A stretch of DNA of 64,000 nucleotides from Ignavibacteriales bacterium (lineage in GTDB: Bacteria > Bacteroidota > Ignavibacteria > UBA10030 > SZUA-254): contig JACRMQ010000006.1 in the NCBI GenBank assembly GCA_016214905.1, positions 664,510-728,509 of the forward strand, in the 5' to 3' direction. The notes beneath the pieces were generated by a model that was given only the letters and a program-made list of their open reading frames with translations, had not been told where the DNA came from and did no database searches. Position numbers and translations under genes: made by a program. Below are positions 51,135-61,791 of the stretch, piece after piece (the first letter of the stretch is position 1; each line of letters begins with the position of its first letter).

Positions 51135-52702
51135 TATCTAATCACAGAAGCAATTTATATGAGAAGTCCTTGAAGACAATGAATAGTTATAAGATTACCA
51201 ATTATAACCCTACAATCTTAAAAGAAATGATCATTATGGTAAAATATATACTCCCACTATTTTTTATCCTTCTTGATATTTCCTCAAGCCAAATGTTATA
51301 TAATCCTAATGATGAGCGGTTTAAATCTTTGTATCTAGAAAAAGTACAAAGCGATTATAAAGTACAAAAAGAAGAGTTTGGCCGTCAAAAGATGCTACAC
51401 GATAAAGGTTTGATATCAGAGAAAGAATTCAACGAATCTGAAGCCCGGTTTAAAACCGCACAGATTACATATCAACAGGCGATTCTATCACTTGCGTTCG
51501 AACAGCCGCATATTACAATTGATAAAGCTGTCAAGTACCAATCAAGAGATGGCAAGAAGCGGGTACGTCTCACGCTAATAAATACTACGGGTGGATTAGT
51601 GGAAGAAAAGAGAATACAACTTGAGGATTTTGAAGGAATCAGGACTGATCAGATTTCAAATATATATGTTTCACTGATCAACGACCAACGTGCCATTATA
51701 AGTCGACCATATGAAGCAAAAGTAGCATCGATGCCGTACAACCAACCTGTAATCGTTGATTTTTTTTTACTTCAGGACGTTGATAACGTTACAGTCAAAT
51801 GTGTGTACGGTGATAAATCAGAAGAGAAAATAATATACTTGCAGAAAGATGAAAGTGCAAATAAGGTTTTATTAACTTCTGAACAATTCTCACAAGAAGC
51901 AGACCTCGGAACCCGAGCAAATTACGATTTGACGCTTGAACTTTTTTCAAGCATGGAAAATGTATACAAACTTGAGGTACTAAATCTACCCAGGCAAATT
52001 GCATTCGATTTTTTTGAAGCACAGACGAATGCACGCCTTTCACAAGTAAAGTTTTCGCAAGATATTAACGCAAGGAAACTTTCACTGGCCATTTACTTAC
52101 CTGACCGATACGATAGTACATCGCTCATCATTGATCAACCCATTAGCTTTTATGCAGCAGCGATCCCACAAGCAAAGTTAGATGGTATAGCTAATAGAGA
52201 AAAGAAGTATAGCACAAGTGAACTTGAGAAAATGAAAGTCAGCTTCGTCCGACTTGAGCTTGTTCCGCGCGGTATCGGACGAATTCAGGTGAGAGCAACA
52301 AACTTCTATCAGGAACTCAATCCTGGAGAAAATGTCCATATGAGCTTAACAATCTACAACGATGGAACCCGCCGTCTTGATAATATCAAAGTTAAAACTG
52401 AAGCTCCTTTGAACTGGATATCAATCACCAATCCCGATTTGATCTCTTCCTTGCTTCCCGGCAAAGAAGAAGAGATTTCCGTTACAATTACTCCACCTGC
52501 GGATGTTAGTATTGGTGATTATGAAGCAACAATAAGGACAGAATCATATGCAAATAACCGAAAGGTAGAATCAGATGATAAGAAGATTCGCGTTCACATT
52601 GTTTCAAGTGCAAATATTTTCGGGACTACGCTTCTAATAATTCTACTAATTGGCGTAGTCATTAGTGTTGTGATATTTGGAATAAAATTGAGCCGGAAGT
52701 AA
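51131..52702 (+). CDS. Exported NEW3-domain protein with coiled-coil, C-terminal TM
   Basis: A 523-aa protein from the coupled ATG; a later ATG at 51236 (MVKYILPLFFILLDISSSQ, signal peptide) is a likely true start. A coiled-coil (SDYKVQKEEFGRQKMLHDKG, LISEKEFNESEARF) resembles adaptor hairpins. The middle is strand-rich. The C-terminus is an NPCBM-associated NEW3 domain (NPGENVHMSLTIYNDGTRRL, DNIKVKTEAPLNWIS) and one TM helix. It is probably an extracytoplasmic partner of the ABC-2 transporter. Confidence 0.8.
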   Translation: MISNHRSNLYEKSLKTMNSYKITNYNPTILKEMIIMVKYILPLFFILLDISSSQMLYNPNDERFKSLYLEKVQSDYKVQKEEFGRQKMLHDKGLISEKEFNESEARFKTAQITYQQAILSLAFEQPHITIDKAVKYQSRDGKKRVRLTLINTTGGLVEEKRIQLEDFEGIRTDQISNIYVSLINDQRAIISRPYEAKVASMPYNQPVIVDFFLLQDVDNVTVKCVYGDKSEEKIIYLQKDESANKVLLTSEQFSQEADLGTRANYDLTLELFSSMENVYKLEVLNLPRQIAFDFFEAQTNARLSQVKFSQDINARKLSLAIYLPDRYDSTSLIIDQPISFYAAAIPQAKLDGIANREKKYSTSELEKMKVSFVRLELVPRGIGRIQVRATNFYQELNPGENVHMSLTIYNDGTRRLDNIKVKTEAPLNWISITNPDLISSLLPGKEEEISVTITPPADVSIGDYEATIRTESYANNRKVESDDKKIRVHIVSSANIFGTTLLIILLIGVVISVVIFGIKLSRK

Positions 52703-53032
52703 CTTAATGCGATATTATTAATACGTATCAATAGATAAATCAGTAAGTCCGGAAACGATAATAATCAATTACTGAATTGTGTTAACAATTATTATATAAA
52801 AGGAATTTTTAGAAAAGATATCGGATTTCTTCCTAAAAGGTATTGGAACAAAAAGGAAGGAATATCGAGTCTTGATCTATGCCAAAAAGTTCCAATAGCA
52901 ATGCACATTTTCTAAAAGTAGGTGAAAAAAATAAACTGTGGTAGTGTGACAATCTTTCGATCATTGTATCGCGCTCACGAAATGAACCTACAGATTTGAA
53001 AACTGCTCATACTGGTTAACCGCTAGTTTTAT
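52703..53032. other. Non-coding gap at end of the RiPP region
   Basis: No gene, no clear terminator and no repeat seen. It separates the transporter operon from the regulator and comM remnant. Confidence 0.5.
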
Positions 53033-53401
53033 TCATCCAGTTAAGTTCTTAAAAAGTGAATTTATACGCTTTTTGACCATTCCACGTGGCTCAACTTTGC
53101 TTCTCTCCCACCTCGCAAGCGTTGATGGATCAATTTTCAATATATTAGCGAGAGCCTTTATACTTAGACCTCGTTTCCATCGATATTGCTTGATTTTTCC
53201 CCTAATAGTTTCTACATTACCTTCCAATGGATTATAGCAAAGGAAATTTATGATTATAGGCATTACTTTCAATGTCGGGTTACTTCTGTTCTTCTCCCAG
53301 TTTGTAACAGTATCAGTAGTTACCCCTAGTATTTTTGCAATGTCCTTTTGGAAGAGTTTAAGATCGAGACGCCTCTTCCTAAGATGCTCACCGATCGTCA
53401 T
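53033..53401 (-). CDS. Double-HTH XRE regulator
   Basis: A 122-aa protein with two Cro/C1-type HTH modules: TIGEHLRKRRLDLKLFQKDI ... TDTVTNWEKNRSNP and RWKRGLSIKALANILKIDPS, then TLARWERSKVEP. An upstream frame to 53482 lacks homology and overlaps the comM fragment, so the ATG at 53401 is preferred. The paired-HTH type is common in Bacteroidota and related phyla. Target unknown; it diverges from the comM remnant. Confidence 0.8.
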   Translation of the reverse strand: MTIGEHLRKRRLDLKLFQKDIAKILGVTTDTVTNWEKNRSNPTLKVMPIIINFLCYNPLEGNVETIRGKIKQYRWKRGLSIKALANILKIDPSTLARWERSKVEPRGMVKKRINSLFKNLTG

Positions 53402-53403
53402 CA

Positions 53404-53961
53404 ATGAGATTGGATATGATTCAGATAATGGTTTTTGAGCGGTTAGGGTTACATCGCAGAAATGCAACGCAGGGATGCCCATGCGGTTACTTCACCGATC
53501 CTGCAAAAGAATGCACTTGTAATTCACTTCAAATCCAAAAATACATGGCAAAGATATCTGGTCCACTTCTCGATAGGATTGACCTTCACATCGATGTCCC
53601 TGCCGTGAAGTATAAAGAATTAGCAAGCAAAGATACGAGCGAATCATCACAGAAAATTCGAGAGCGAGTTGTGCAGGCACGTGAAGTCCAGATGAGACGA
53701 TTCGTGGACCGAAAAGGAATGTACTGCAATGCTGATTTGCAATCGAAGGATATGCAAAATTATTGTAAGCTCGATTCCGCAGGAGAAGAGCTGTTAAAAA
53801 TGGCGATTACTAAATTAGGATTATCCGCTCGCGCCTATGATAGAATTCTAAAAGTCGGACGCACTATCGCAGACCTTACCTCGTCGCCCGATATCAAACC
53901 GGAGCATATCAGTGAGGCGATTCAATATAGGAGTTTGGATAGAAATTTGTGGCTTACATGA
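53404..53961 (+). pseudogene. comM: 3' fragment of comM (Mg-chelatase-like ATPase)
   Basis: The C-terminal third of a ComM/YifB protein: GCPCGYFTDPAKECTCNSLQ, then IQKYMAKISGPLLDRIDLHI, then the Mg_chelatase C domain (LSARAYDRILKVGRTIADLT). Full-length ComM has about 500 residues including an AAA+ ATPase core; here the homology begins only near 53460 with no Walker motifs before it. The fragment abuts foreign-looking DNA on its left, so an insertion or deletion has removed the ATPase. ComM is a helicase of natural transformation; this copy cannot work. Confidence 0.85.
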
Positions 53962-54028
53962 AATCCTCTCAGATTTGAATTTCCAATAGAGCTTGCGTAT
54001 CTTGATAGCTATACTATCGAGACTACAG

Positions 54029-55114
54029 ATGGCTAAAAATATTAGAGTAAAATTACTTAAATCAGCAGACAACTCATACGTTATCATTATTGGTACAAAG
54101 CTAGCTTCTGTTGCTAAAGAACTTGCCGCAAGAAATCAGTTCTCAAAATATTTTATCATCACCGATTCGAATGTAAAACTACTTTATGGCAATGAATTTC
54201 TAAAAGCAATTCAGTATCATGACGTAGAATCGTTTATCATTTCAGTTCCTGCCGGTGAAAAAAGCAAATCCAGAGAAACTAAAGAACAGCTTGAAGACAA
54301 ACTTCTTAGACATAATCCGGATCGGAACTCTCTGATCATTGCACTTGGCGGTGGAGTGATTGGCGATCTTGCCGGTTTTGTTGCTTCAACGTTATTGCGT
54401 GGAATTTCATTCATCCAGATTCCAACCACCCTCCTATCTCAAGTTGATAGCAGTGTTGGTGGTAAAGTCGCCATTGACCATCCGCTTGGGAAAAATCTGA
54501 TAGGTACATTTTATCATCCCAAAAAAGTTTACATAGACGTCGAGGCACTTAAAACTTTACCAATGCGACAATTCCGTAGTGGAATGGCTGAAGTGATTAA
54601 ATATGCCGCAATTCTTGATCGAAATCTTTTCTCCTTCCTTCAAGAGAATCATGAAAATATTATACATCTCAAACAATCTTCTTTAATTCATCTCATCAGC
54701 AGATGTTGTGAACTTAAAAAAATGATTGTTGAAAAAGATGAGAGAGAAACCGGTTTACGCCGAATCCTGAATTTCGGACACACCATCGGCCATGCTGTGG
54801 AATATTTATCGAACTATAGTCTCTCGCATGGTGAAGCGGTGGCGATAGGAATGGCCGCAGAAGCCAAATTTTCCGCGTCACTTGGACTATTAAAATCATC
54901 AGCCGTCGCGCGCATACAAAATCTCATCCGAATGTACGGATTGCCCACTTCCATTCCTCCCAAGATGGATAGAAACAAAATAGTTCAGTTAACTTGCCAT
55001 GATAAAAAAGTTGAGAACGGAAACGTGAGATATACACTATTGAAAAATATCGGTAAAGGTATAGTTGATCTTACTGTTCCCAATAATATTGTTTTTCAGG
55101 TTCTATCGGAATGA
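54029..55114 (+). CDS. aroB: 3-dehydroquinate synthase
   Basis: About 361 aa, second step of the shikimate pathway (DAHP to 3-dehydroquinate, NAD- and metal-dependent). Motifs: ALGGGVIGDLAGFVASTLLR, PTTLLSQVDSSVGGKVAID, EVIKYAAI, and HTIGHAVEYLSNYSLSHGEA with the metal-binding histidines. A TTG-started extension to 53993 is not needed. It overlaps aroDE by four bases. Confidence 0.95.
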   Translation: MAKNIRVKLLKSADNSYVIIIGTKLASVAKELAARNQFSKYFIITDSNVKLLYGNEFLKAIQYHDVESFIISVPAGEKSKSRETKEQLEDKLLRHNPDRNSLIIALGGGVIGDLAGFVASTLLRGISFIQIPTTLLSQVDSSVGGKVAIDHPLGKNLIGTFYHPKKVYIDVEALKTLPMRQFRSGMAEVIKYAAILDRNLFSFLQENHENIIHLKQSSLIHLISRCCELKKMIVEKDERETGLRRILNFGHTIGHAVEYLSNYSLSHGEAVAIGMAAEAKFSASLGLLKSSAVARIQNLIRMYGLPTSIPPKMDRNKIVQLTCHDKKVENGNVRYTLLKNIGKGIVDLTVPNNIVFQVLSE

Positions 55115-56532
55115 AAATTTGTTTATCCACCGCTCCCAATTCGATGCGCGAAACCCTGAAGGTAATTCGAGGATATCATGATGCTTCAAACATAATCGAG
55201 GTTCGCATTGATGGCATTAAAGATTTAAACCTCGCTCAACTTCTTCAACATCCGCGACCAAAGTTGATAATCACTAATCGAAGAAGAAGTGAAGGGGGAA
55301 AGTTTATCGGTTCTGCAAATCAACAATTTGAGATCTTATCTGAAACCATTCGACTAGGTGCTGAATATGTCGATGTGGAGTATAGCTGGGGAGATACGTT
55401 CGTAAATAAGATCATCTCTCAATCAAAAGAAACCAAGATAATCTGTTCATATCATAACTTTGAAGGAACACAGAATAATCTCGATCCGCTTTATCGACTA
55501 ATGAGAAAGACTGGTGCACACATCATTAAGATTGCGACAACTGCAAAAGGTATCGCTGATAACAAAGTGATATTTGATCTGATGAAGGCAGCACATAAAG
55601 ATCGGCAGAAAATAATCGCTCTTTGCATGGGCGAAGCCGGCCAAATCAGCAGAATACTCGGCGGTAAGTTCGGAAATTATTTAACATACGCCTCCCTATC
55701 TGATCAAGTTAGAACCGCTGATGGTCAATTGACTTACGATGAGTTGAAAAATATTTATCATGCCGACAAGTTAAATCATCGAACGAAGATTTTCGGATTG
55801 GTTGGAAATCCTGTCAAGCATAGTAAAGGCATTTATTTTCACAATGAAGTATTTTCGAAAAAGCTTCACAATGCTGTATACGTAAATTTCCTGGTTAATG
55901 ATCTTAGATTATTTCTATCCGCATTCCAAGATTTATTTTCTGGTCTAAGCATCACGATGCCATTTAAAGAAGAGATCGCTCCATTAATTGATAAAGTATA
56001 TGACGATGCATCACAGTTCGGTGTTTTTAATACTGTGATTAAAAGGAGGAGCAAGCTGGTCGGTTTTAATACTGATTTAGATGCTATCAGTTCACTTGTG
56101 AAGAAACATTCAAAGTTAAACGGAAAAGAAGCTGCCGTACTAGGTACAGGGGCAACAGCAAAAACTATGGTATATTCTTCAATGAGGAATGGTTATAGAA
56201 CAACAATCATCGGAAGAGATTCAAAGAAATTGAAAATTCTTGCGCGCGAAATTGGTTGCGAGTGGACTACATTCGATAAACTTCATTCGCTCAATCCCCA
56301 TATACTAATGAACGGGACATCTGTTGGTATGAAAGGTAATCCGGTACGAAGAATCGTTCACAAAGAAATCTTAAGGAAAGATATGTTGATTATTGATGCG
56401 GTTTACAATCCTGTTATGACTCCGCTTCTCCAGGATGCAGTTCAAACAGGATGCAAAATTATTACCGGATTGGAATTATTTGAAAAACAAGCAAAACTTC
56501 AATCGAAATATTTTATTGATTGCATGAAATAA
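55111..56532 (+). CDS. aroDE: Fused 3-dehydroquinate dehydratase / shikimate dehydrogenase
   Basis: A 473-aa bifunctional protein. Residues 1-215 are type I dehydroquinase (EVRIDGIKDL, ICSYHNFEGT with the base His, IIKIATTAK with the Schiff-base Lys). Residues 220-473 are shikimate dehydrogenase (GLVGNPVKHSKG, LSITMPFKEEI with the catalytic Lys, GFNTDLDA, LGTGATAKTMVYS). It catalyses steps 3 and 4 of the pathway. This fusion resembles the plant/chlamydial arrangement. Coupled to aroB and aroA by overlaps. Confidence 0.95.
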   Translation: MKICLSTAPNSMRETLKVIRGYHDASNIIEVRIDGIKDLNLAQLLQHPRPKLIITNRRRSEGGKFIGSANQQFEILSETIRLGAEYVDVEYSWGDTFVNKIISQSKETKIICSYHNFEGTQNNLDPLYRLMRKTGAHIIKIATTAKGIADNKVIFDLMKAAHKDRQKIIALCMGEAGQISRILGGKFGNYLTYASLSDQVRTADGQLTYDELKNIYHADKLNHRTKIFGLVGNPVKHSKGIYFHNEVFSKKLHNAVYVNFLVNDLRLFLSAFQDLFSGLSITMPFKEEIAPLIDKVYDDASQFGVFNTVIKRRSKLVGFNTDLDAISSLVKKHSKLNGKEAAVLGTGATAKTMVYSSMRNGYRTTIIGRDSKKLKILAREIGCEWTTFDKLHSLNPHILMNGTSVGMKGNPVRRIVHKEILRKDMLIIDAVYNPVMTPLLQDAVQTGCKIITGLELFEKQAKLQSKYFIDCMK

Positions 56533-57794
56533 TGGAAGAAATTAGAAGAATAAGATTCGCAAAATCAGTGGATGTGGAGATCCAGGTTCCTCCTTCTAAA
56601 AGTTACACCAACCGCGCACTAATTGCGGCAGCACTTGCTGAGGGAACATCAAATATCTATCATCCATCACGAAGTGATGATTCATTCTATTTAATCGAAG
56701 CCTTAAGAAAATTCGGAATTAATATAATAGATCATGGCGATAAATTAGAAATCCTCGGTTCAAACGGTAAGCTGAAAGCTCCTACGCAAGAAATATTTGT
56801 CGGCAATGCAGGCACCGCAATGCGTTTTCTCGCGGCATTCTCTTGTTTGGCAGAGGGTGAAACTATTTTAACCGGAGATGGGCAGATGAATAAACGCCCG
56901 ATAAATGATTTGGTTGAAGCGCTTAAATCAAACGGCGTTAAATGTTCGTCCCAAAATGGATTTCCACCTGTGAAGATCCTTGGAGGAAACTTTTTAGGTG
57001 GAAGAATTAATATTGATGCAGCCATAAGCAGTCAGTTTGTATCATCAATCCTTCTCTCGTCCCCGTATGCCAGGCGAACCATTACATTACATGTGAACGG
57101 AAAGATTAGCTCGATGCCGTACGTAGACATGACACTTCATGTTATGCGTTCTTTTGGAGCGATTATAGATACAATCGATATGAAAACCTTCATAATAAAT
57201 AATCAACAAAAATATATCGGGCATGATTTTACTATCGAACCGGACGCATCTTCAACAACTTACTTTTTCGGTGCGGCAGCGATAACAAAAGGTCGTGTGA
57301 TAGTCACGAATCTTACGCCTGAGTCGCTCCAGGGAGATATCCAATTTATTTCAATTTTATCAGACATGGGATGCACAATTCTCAGGCATACAGAAAGTAT
57401 CGAAATACACGGAGGTAAACTACACGGTATAGAAGTCGATATGAACGAGATGCCCGATTGCGTTCCGACACTTGCTGTTGTAGCAACATTTGCAAAAAGT
57501 CCAACAACGATCAAAAATATTGCACACCTAAGACACAAAGAAACCGATCGTCTCGAAGCTATTTCAAAAGAATTAACAAAAATCGGAGCAAGAGTTGAAT
57601 TGACCGATGACGAACTCGTTATTCATCCACAGCAGCTTCACGGCGCTGTCATCGAAACTTACAATGACCATCGAATCGCGATGAGTTTCGCAATTGCCGG
57701 ACTTCAGGTCGATGGTATGAGTATACAGAATCCATTGTGTGTTACTAAATCATTCCCGAAGTTTTGGGAAGAATTTCAGAAATTAGAGGGTTAA
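56532..57794 (+). CDS. aroA: EPSP synthase
   Basis: About 420 aa, 5-enolpyruvylshikimate-3-phosphate synthase: [81 protein letters not shown]. The ATG at 56532 shares its A with the stop of aroDE. No shikimate kinase gene lies between, so aroK must be elsewhere. Confidence 0.95.
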   Translation: MEEIRRIRFAKSVDVEIQVPPSKSYTNRALIAAALAEGTSNIYHPSRSDDSFYLIEALRKFGINIIDHGDKLEILGSNGKLKAPTQEIFVGNAGTAMRFLAAFSCLAEGETILTGDGQMNKRPINDLVEALKSNGVKCSSQNGFPPVKILGGNFLGGRINIDAAISSQFVSSILLSSPYARRTITLHVNGKISSMPYVDMTLHVMRSFGAIIDTIDMKTFIINNQQKYIGHDFTIEPDASSTTYFFGAAAITKGRVIVTNLTPESLQGDIQFISILSDMGCTILRHTESIEIHGGKLHGIEVDMNEMPDCVPTLAVVATFAKSPTTIKNIAHLRHKETDRLEAISKELTKIGARVELTDDELVIHPQQLHGAVIETYNDHRIAMSFAIAGLQVDGMSIQNPLCVTKSFPKFWEEFQKLEG

Positions 57795-57796
57795 CC

Positions 57797-59134
57797 ATGG
57801 CAGGAAATAAATTCGGTACGCTTTTCAATATTACGACATTCGGCGAAAGTCATGGCAAAGTCATCGGTGTTTTAATCGACGGCGTAAAACCTAATATGAA
57901 GATTTCAGAAAAAGTGATTCAGCAAGAATTAAACCGGAGACGACCCGGACAGAGTAAAGTTACGACACCACGAAACGAATCCGACCATGTTGAAATTTTA
58001 AGCGGAGTGTTTGATGGGCGATCATTGGGTACACCTATCTGCCTTCTGATTCGAAATAAAGATCAAGATTCAAAAGCTTACAAAGAAATAAAAGATTTAT
58101 TAAGACCCGGACATGCCGGATTCACGTATCTTGCCAAGTATGGAATTCAGGATTACCGCGGCGGCGGCAGAGCTTCAGGAAGAGAAACCGCAGGTCGAGT
58201 GGCAGCAGGGGCTGTGGCAAAACAAATTCTTTTAAGACAGGGAATTAAAATCTTTGCATACACCAAAGAAGTTGGTGGCATAACCGCAAATAAAATTGTC
58301 TTGAAAGAAATAGAGAATAATTCTGTCCGCTGTCCAGATTCTGTTGCTGCAAAAAAGATGGAAAAGAGAATTTTAGAAGTTATAAAACAAGGTGATTCGC
58401 TTGGGGGCATCATTGAAGCAGTGGTAAAGAATTGTCCGGCGGGGCTTGGTGAACCGGTATTCGACAAGCTCGAAGCAGACCTTGCAAAAGCGCTTATGTC
58501 AATTCCTGCCATTAAAGGTTTTGAGATCGGCTCCGGCTTTTCTTCGGCAAAAATGAAGGGAAGCGAACACAATGATGAATTTATTAAAGATAAAAAAAGC
58601 GGCAGCATTCGTACAAGGACAAATTATGCAGGTGGAATTTTAGGTGGCATCTCTACTGGTGAAGATATTATCATCCGACTAGCTGTCAAACCAACTTCTT
58701 CGATCAGTAAAAAACAAAATACAGTTGATGTAAAAGGTAATAGGAAAACAATCCGTATTGAAGGACGACATGATCCATGTATTTGCCCGAGAGTTGTACC
58801 GGTCGTAGAATCGATGATAGCGCTGGTGCTCGCTGATCACCTCATGAAGCAAAAGCTTAATAGAAGAAGCAACACAAATATGAAAATACGGAATCAAATT
58901 AACTTAATCGACGATATGTTGATATTACTGCTAACTAAAAGAAAAGAACTGGCTGAAGATGTTGGCATCTGGAAGAAAAAAGTCAGCATTCCTGTTTATG
59001 ATGCAGAACGGGAAAAAGAGATATACTCCCAACGCCTTTCACTCGCCGCAGAATCCGGACTTGATCCCGATTATATAAAAGATGTGTACAAAATAATAAT
59101 CAAAAACGCGCGTAAAGCTCAGCGGGACGTATGA
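57797..59134 (+). CDS. aroC-aroQ: Fused chorismate synthase / chorismate mutase
   Basis: A 445-aa protein. Residues 1-355 are chorismate synthase ([68 protein letters not shown]). Residues 365-445 are an AroQ-type chorismate mutase ([28 protein letters not shown]). It thus makes chorismate and converts it to prephenate. I do not recall this fusion as common. It starts two bases after the aroA stop. Confidence 0.93.
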   Translation: MAGNKFGTLFNITTFGESHGKVIGVLIDGVKPNMKISEKVIQQELNRRRPGQSKVTTPRNESDHVEILSGVFDGRSLGTPICLLIRNKDQDSKAYKEIKDLLRPGHAGFTYLAKYGIQDYRGGGRASGRETAGRVAAGAVAKQILLRQGIKIFAYTKEVGGITANKIVLKEIENNSVRCPDSVAAKKMEKRILEVIKQGDSLGGIIEAVVKNCPAGLGEPVFDKLEADLAKALMSIPAIKGFEIGSGFSSAKMKGSEHNDEFIKDKKSGSIRTRTNYAGGILGGISTGEDIIIRLAVKPTSSISKKQNTVDVKGNRKTIRIEGRHDPCICPRVVPVVESMIALVLADHLMKQKLNRRSNTNMKIRNQINLIDDMLILLLTKRKELAEDVGIWKKKVSIPVYDAEREKEIYSQRLSLAAESGLDPDYIKDVYKIIIKNARKAQRDV

Positions 59135-59235
59135 AAAAAGATATTGCAATCATCGGTTACGGAAGATTCGGAAATCTTGCTACGGACAATGTAAAAAAAC
59201 ATTTTGTTATTAGTATTTATAATTTAAATAATTAA
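59131..59235 (+). pseudogene. tyrA: Truncated prephenate dehydrogenase start (tyrA remnant)
   Basis: A 34-aa frame overlapping the aroC-aroQ stop (ATGA): [20 protein letters not shown], then VKKHFVISIYN and a stop. This is the first strand-loop-helix-strand (GxGxxG) of a TyrA/PDH-type NAD-binding fold and nothing more. The remainder is deleted; 59236-59450 shows no further homology. Confidence 0.65.
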
Positions 59236-59450
59236 TGGGAGTTGGATAGATAATCTCAAAATAATCGAGCAGATTATTTACTTTATCAATCTTGATAGTA
59301 ATGAACTATTTTTAACTATTTACCGTTATATTCGGTATATCAAACGAATTCCCGAAAAAATAATCACGAATTTAACGGAATTAAAAAAAGTTAGAGATTC
59401 AGAATAATCAGAAAATTCAGAAAGATAGTTTTTAAAAGGAGATCATAATT

Positions 59451-60458
59451 ATGCGAATGATAACATTAATACCGGGTGATGGGATAGGCCCTGAAATTGT
59501 TACAGCGGCAATTGAAGTTATAAAAGCAACTGGAGTTCAAATTGAATGGGAACGCCATGAAGTGGGTCTTCCTGCGATTGAAAAATATAAAGATCCCTTG
59601 CCTAAACATGTGCTCGAATCGATTGAACGAAATAAAGTTTTGTTCAAAGGTCCAATCACGACTCCGGTTGGAACAGGATTCAGAAGCATCAACGTAGCAC
59701 TTAGGAAAGAGTTCGATCTGTATGTTAATTTTCGTCCTGTGAAATCATTTGAAGGAATTCAATCTCTCTGGCATAATGTTGATTTAATTATCTTCCGCGA
59801 GAATACTGAAGAATTCTACACCGGTATTGAGCATTACATCGACGCTCAAAAAAGTGCCGCAGAAGCAATAGGAATCGTAACGCGATACAGTTGTGAAAGA
59901 ATATTCCGTTATGCGTTTGAATACGCGAAAAAACATGGAAGAAAAAAAGTAACGATGGTTCATAAAGCAAATATCCTAAAATATACAGGTGGATTGTTTC
60001 TTGAAGTCGGACAACAAATATCAAAAGAATATCCTGAGATTGAAACAAACGATAAAATCATCGATAATGCAAGTATGCAATTAGTAATGAATCCGCATCA
60101 ATTCGATGTCATCGTAACTACGAATTTATTCGGAGATATACTATCGGATTTATGTTCAGGATTAGTTGGCGGTCTCGGGTTAGCGCCTGGCGCAAACATC
60201 GGTAAAGATCTTGCGATGTTTGAAGCAGTCCACGGCAGCGCGCCTGATATTGCCGGTAAGCAGATTGCAAATCCCAGCGCTCTGATCCTTGCCGCTGCGA
60301 TGATGATGCGACACATCGGAGAATATGATTCTGCTAATAGAATAGAAAAAGGTATTGCAAAAACCATAGCAAAGGGTGAAAATGTGACGAGAGATATAAA
60401 TCCCTCTAATCCTGTTGGAACACTCAAAATGGCTGAGGCAATCATAAAAAATATGTAA
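59451..60458 (+). CDS. NAD-type isocitrate/isopropylmalate dehydrogenase family protein
   Basis: A 335-aa beta-decarboxylating dehydrogenase. GDGIGPEI, TPVGTGFRSINVALRKEFDL, the FRENTEEFYTGIEH motif and NLFGDILSDLCSGLVGGLGL favour NAD-dependent isocitrate dehydrogenase (IDH3/homoisocitrate type) over isopropylmalate dehydrogenase. AAAAGGAGATCAT is the ribosome-binding site. It probably feeds 2-oxoglutarate to metabolism. Confidence 0.88.
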   Translation: MRMITLIPGDGIGPEIVTAAIEVIKATGVQIEWERHEVGLPAIEKYKDPLPKHVLESIERNKVLFKGPITTPVGTGFRSINVALRKEFDLYVNFRPVKSFEGIQSLWHNVDLIIFRENTEEFYTGIEHYIDAQKSAAEAIGIVTRYSCERIFRYAFEYAKKHGRKKVTMVHKANILKYTGGLFLEVGQQISKEYPEIETNDKIIDNASMQLVMNPHQFDVIVTTNLFGDILSDLCSGLVGGLGLAPGANIGKDLAMFEAVHGSAPDIAGKQIANPSALILAAAMMMRHIGEYDSANRIEKGIAKTIAKGENVTRDINPSNPVGTLKMAEAIIKNM

Positions 60459-60558
60459 TATTTTTTTTATGATCGATTTCACTTGATTTTTTATCTAAAT
60501 TATCCGATAATAGATAATAGTAATAGGGTGACCAGTTAAACAATATAAAAGGTGCTCC

Positions 60559-61791
60559 ATGAAACATTTTTTAATATTTTTCTTACTTTTAAGTCAAATT
60601 GTTTTTGCTCAGCAAAGATTCTTAATCTCTCCAAATCATGATGCTTTCCCAATACCAAAATATTCAAGTCCCTCTGCCGAAATCGCAAAAAGGATTGCAA
60701 AAAATACTTTCTCGACTTCTGCTAATTGTACAGGAACATTTAATTTTGGATACCCAACTGATGTGTACGAATATAATATTAATCACATTATCTACCATAA
60801 AGATGTACTAGGTCAATGGTTTGTTGCAAAAGCAGCTGGCACTATCGATACTGTTTATTGGTTTCAATTAGATAGGATCGGTTCTCCAGACTCGACGATC
60901 AACATTAGAATTCATAGATCAAAGATAGGTCCGGGATCCGGTCCTGGATTTGGTCCATATACTTCGCAACCACCATGTCAAAGTTGGGGATATTGGAAAT
61001 CTACAACCGATGCCGATAACGGTATTGCAGCATTCTTGTCATCGTTATCACCTCTTGAAGATACAACATGGTATTCCACACTCGCAGCTGGAACATCATT
61101 CCCACCGTTCGATAGTTCATTGTTTGGTGGAACAAATGGTATGGGTGTTGTAGTAAAACCGAATCAAGTTATTAAAGCTGATTTAGCAGGTACCGGCATT
61201 CAACCACACGTTAAAAAAGGTGATGGATTTTTTATCTCATTTCAACCGAGCACCCCAAACATGCACATATCTGCGCAATTTGATGTAGGTACTAATTTTG
61301 CTACATGGGGTTCCGATTTACCACTATCAACAACAGATGAAAACTGGCCGGCTCGAAACTGGAAATTTTATGAACACGATTCAGGACCTTCAAATTGCGC
61401 AGGTTCAACCAGAGAACAAGTTAAACGTGGTTGGGTTGCGCGTGGTCCTTTCCCTGGTGAGGTACCAGATGCCCAATTATATTCAGCCGCAGTAAATATT
61501 TGGTATTCGATGTCAGTAACCACGAACGTTCCGCCGATAATATCGGCACAAGAAGGGGGCGACCCGACAAATACATTTTCAAATCAAGCGCAAACATTGT
61601 CATACCTGATTTATGATTGCGATGCAGAGTTTATAGACAGCGCGGGAGTAAAATATGCAAAGGTACAATGGTCAAAGGCGACAACAGTTGCCGGGACAGA
61701 AGTATTTGTTGATCAAGCAGATATATATATGACATCATTAGGGTCTGATTTTTACGGCGACAACAGTTGCCGGGACAGAAGTATTTGTTGA
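60559..61791 (+). CDS. Secreted protein, N-terminal part of a gene split by a 79-bp duplication
   Basis: A 410-aa product with signal peptide FLIFFLLLSQIVFAQ. The soluble part is strand-rich and low in charge (TVYWFQLDRIGSPDSTINIR). At its end it enters the second copy of a 79-base tandem repeat out of frame (SDFYGDNSCRDRSIC, stop). Deleting one copy fuses it in frame with the downstream ORF into a single protein of about 1069 aa. Confidence 0.8.
   Translation: MKHFLIFFLLLSQIVFAQQRFLISPNHDAFPIPKYSSPSAEIAKRIAKNTFSTSANCTGTFNFGYPTDVYEYNINHIIYHKDVLGQWFVAKAAGTIDTVYWFQLDRIGSPDSTINIRIHRSKIGPGSGPGFGPYTSQPPCQSWGYWKSTTDADNGIAAFLSSLSPLEDTTWYSTLAAGTSFPPFDSSLFGGTNGMGVVVKPNQVIKADLAGTGIQPHVKKGDGFFISFQPSTPNMHISAQFDVGTNFATWGSDLPLSTTDENWPARNWKFYEHDSGPSNCAGSTREQVKRGWVARGPFPGEVPDAQLYSAAVNIWYSMSVTTNVPPIISAQEGGDPTNTFSNQAQTLSYLIYDCDAEFIDSAGVKYAKVQWSKATTVAGTEVFVDQADIYMTSLGSDFYGDNSCRDRSIC

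Noticed and set aside
60519-60531. A fourth regulon promoter at AATAGGGTGACCA, sharing 13 bases with P2
   Set aside because: Only one half-site is present and no paired palindrome or TTGTA element at the fixed spacing, so it is probably coincidental.
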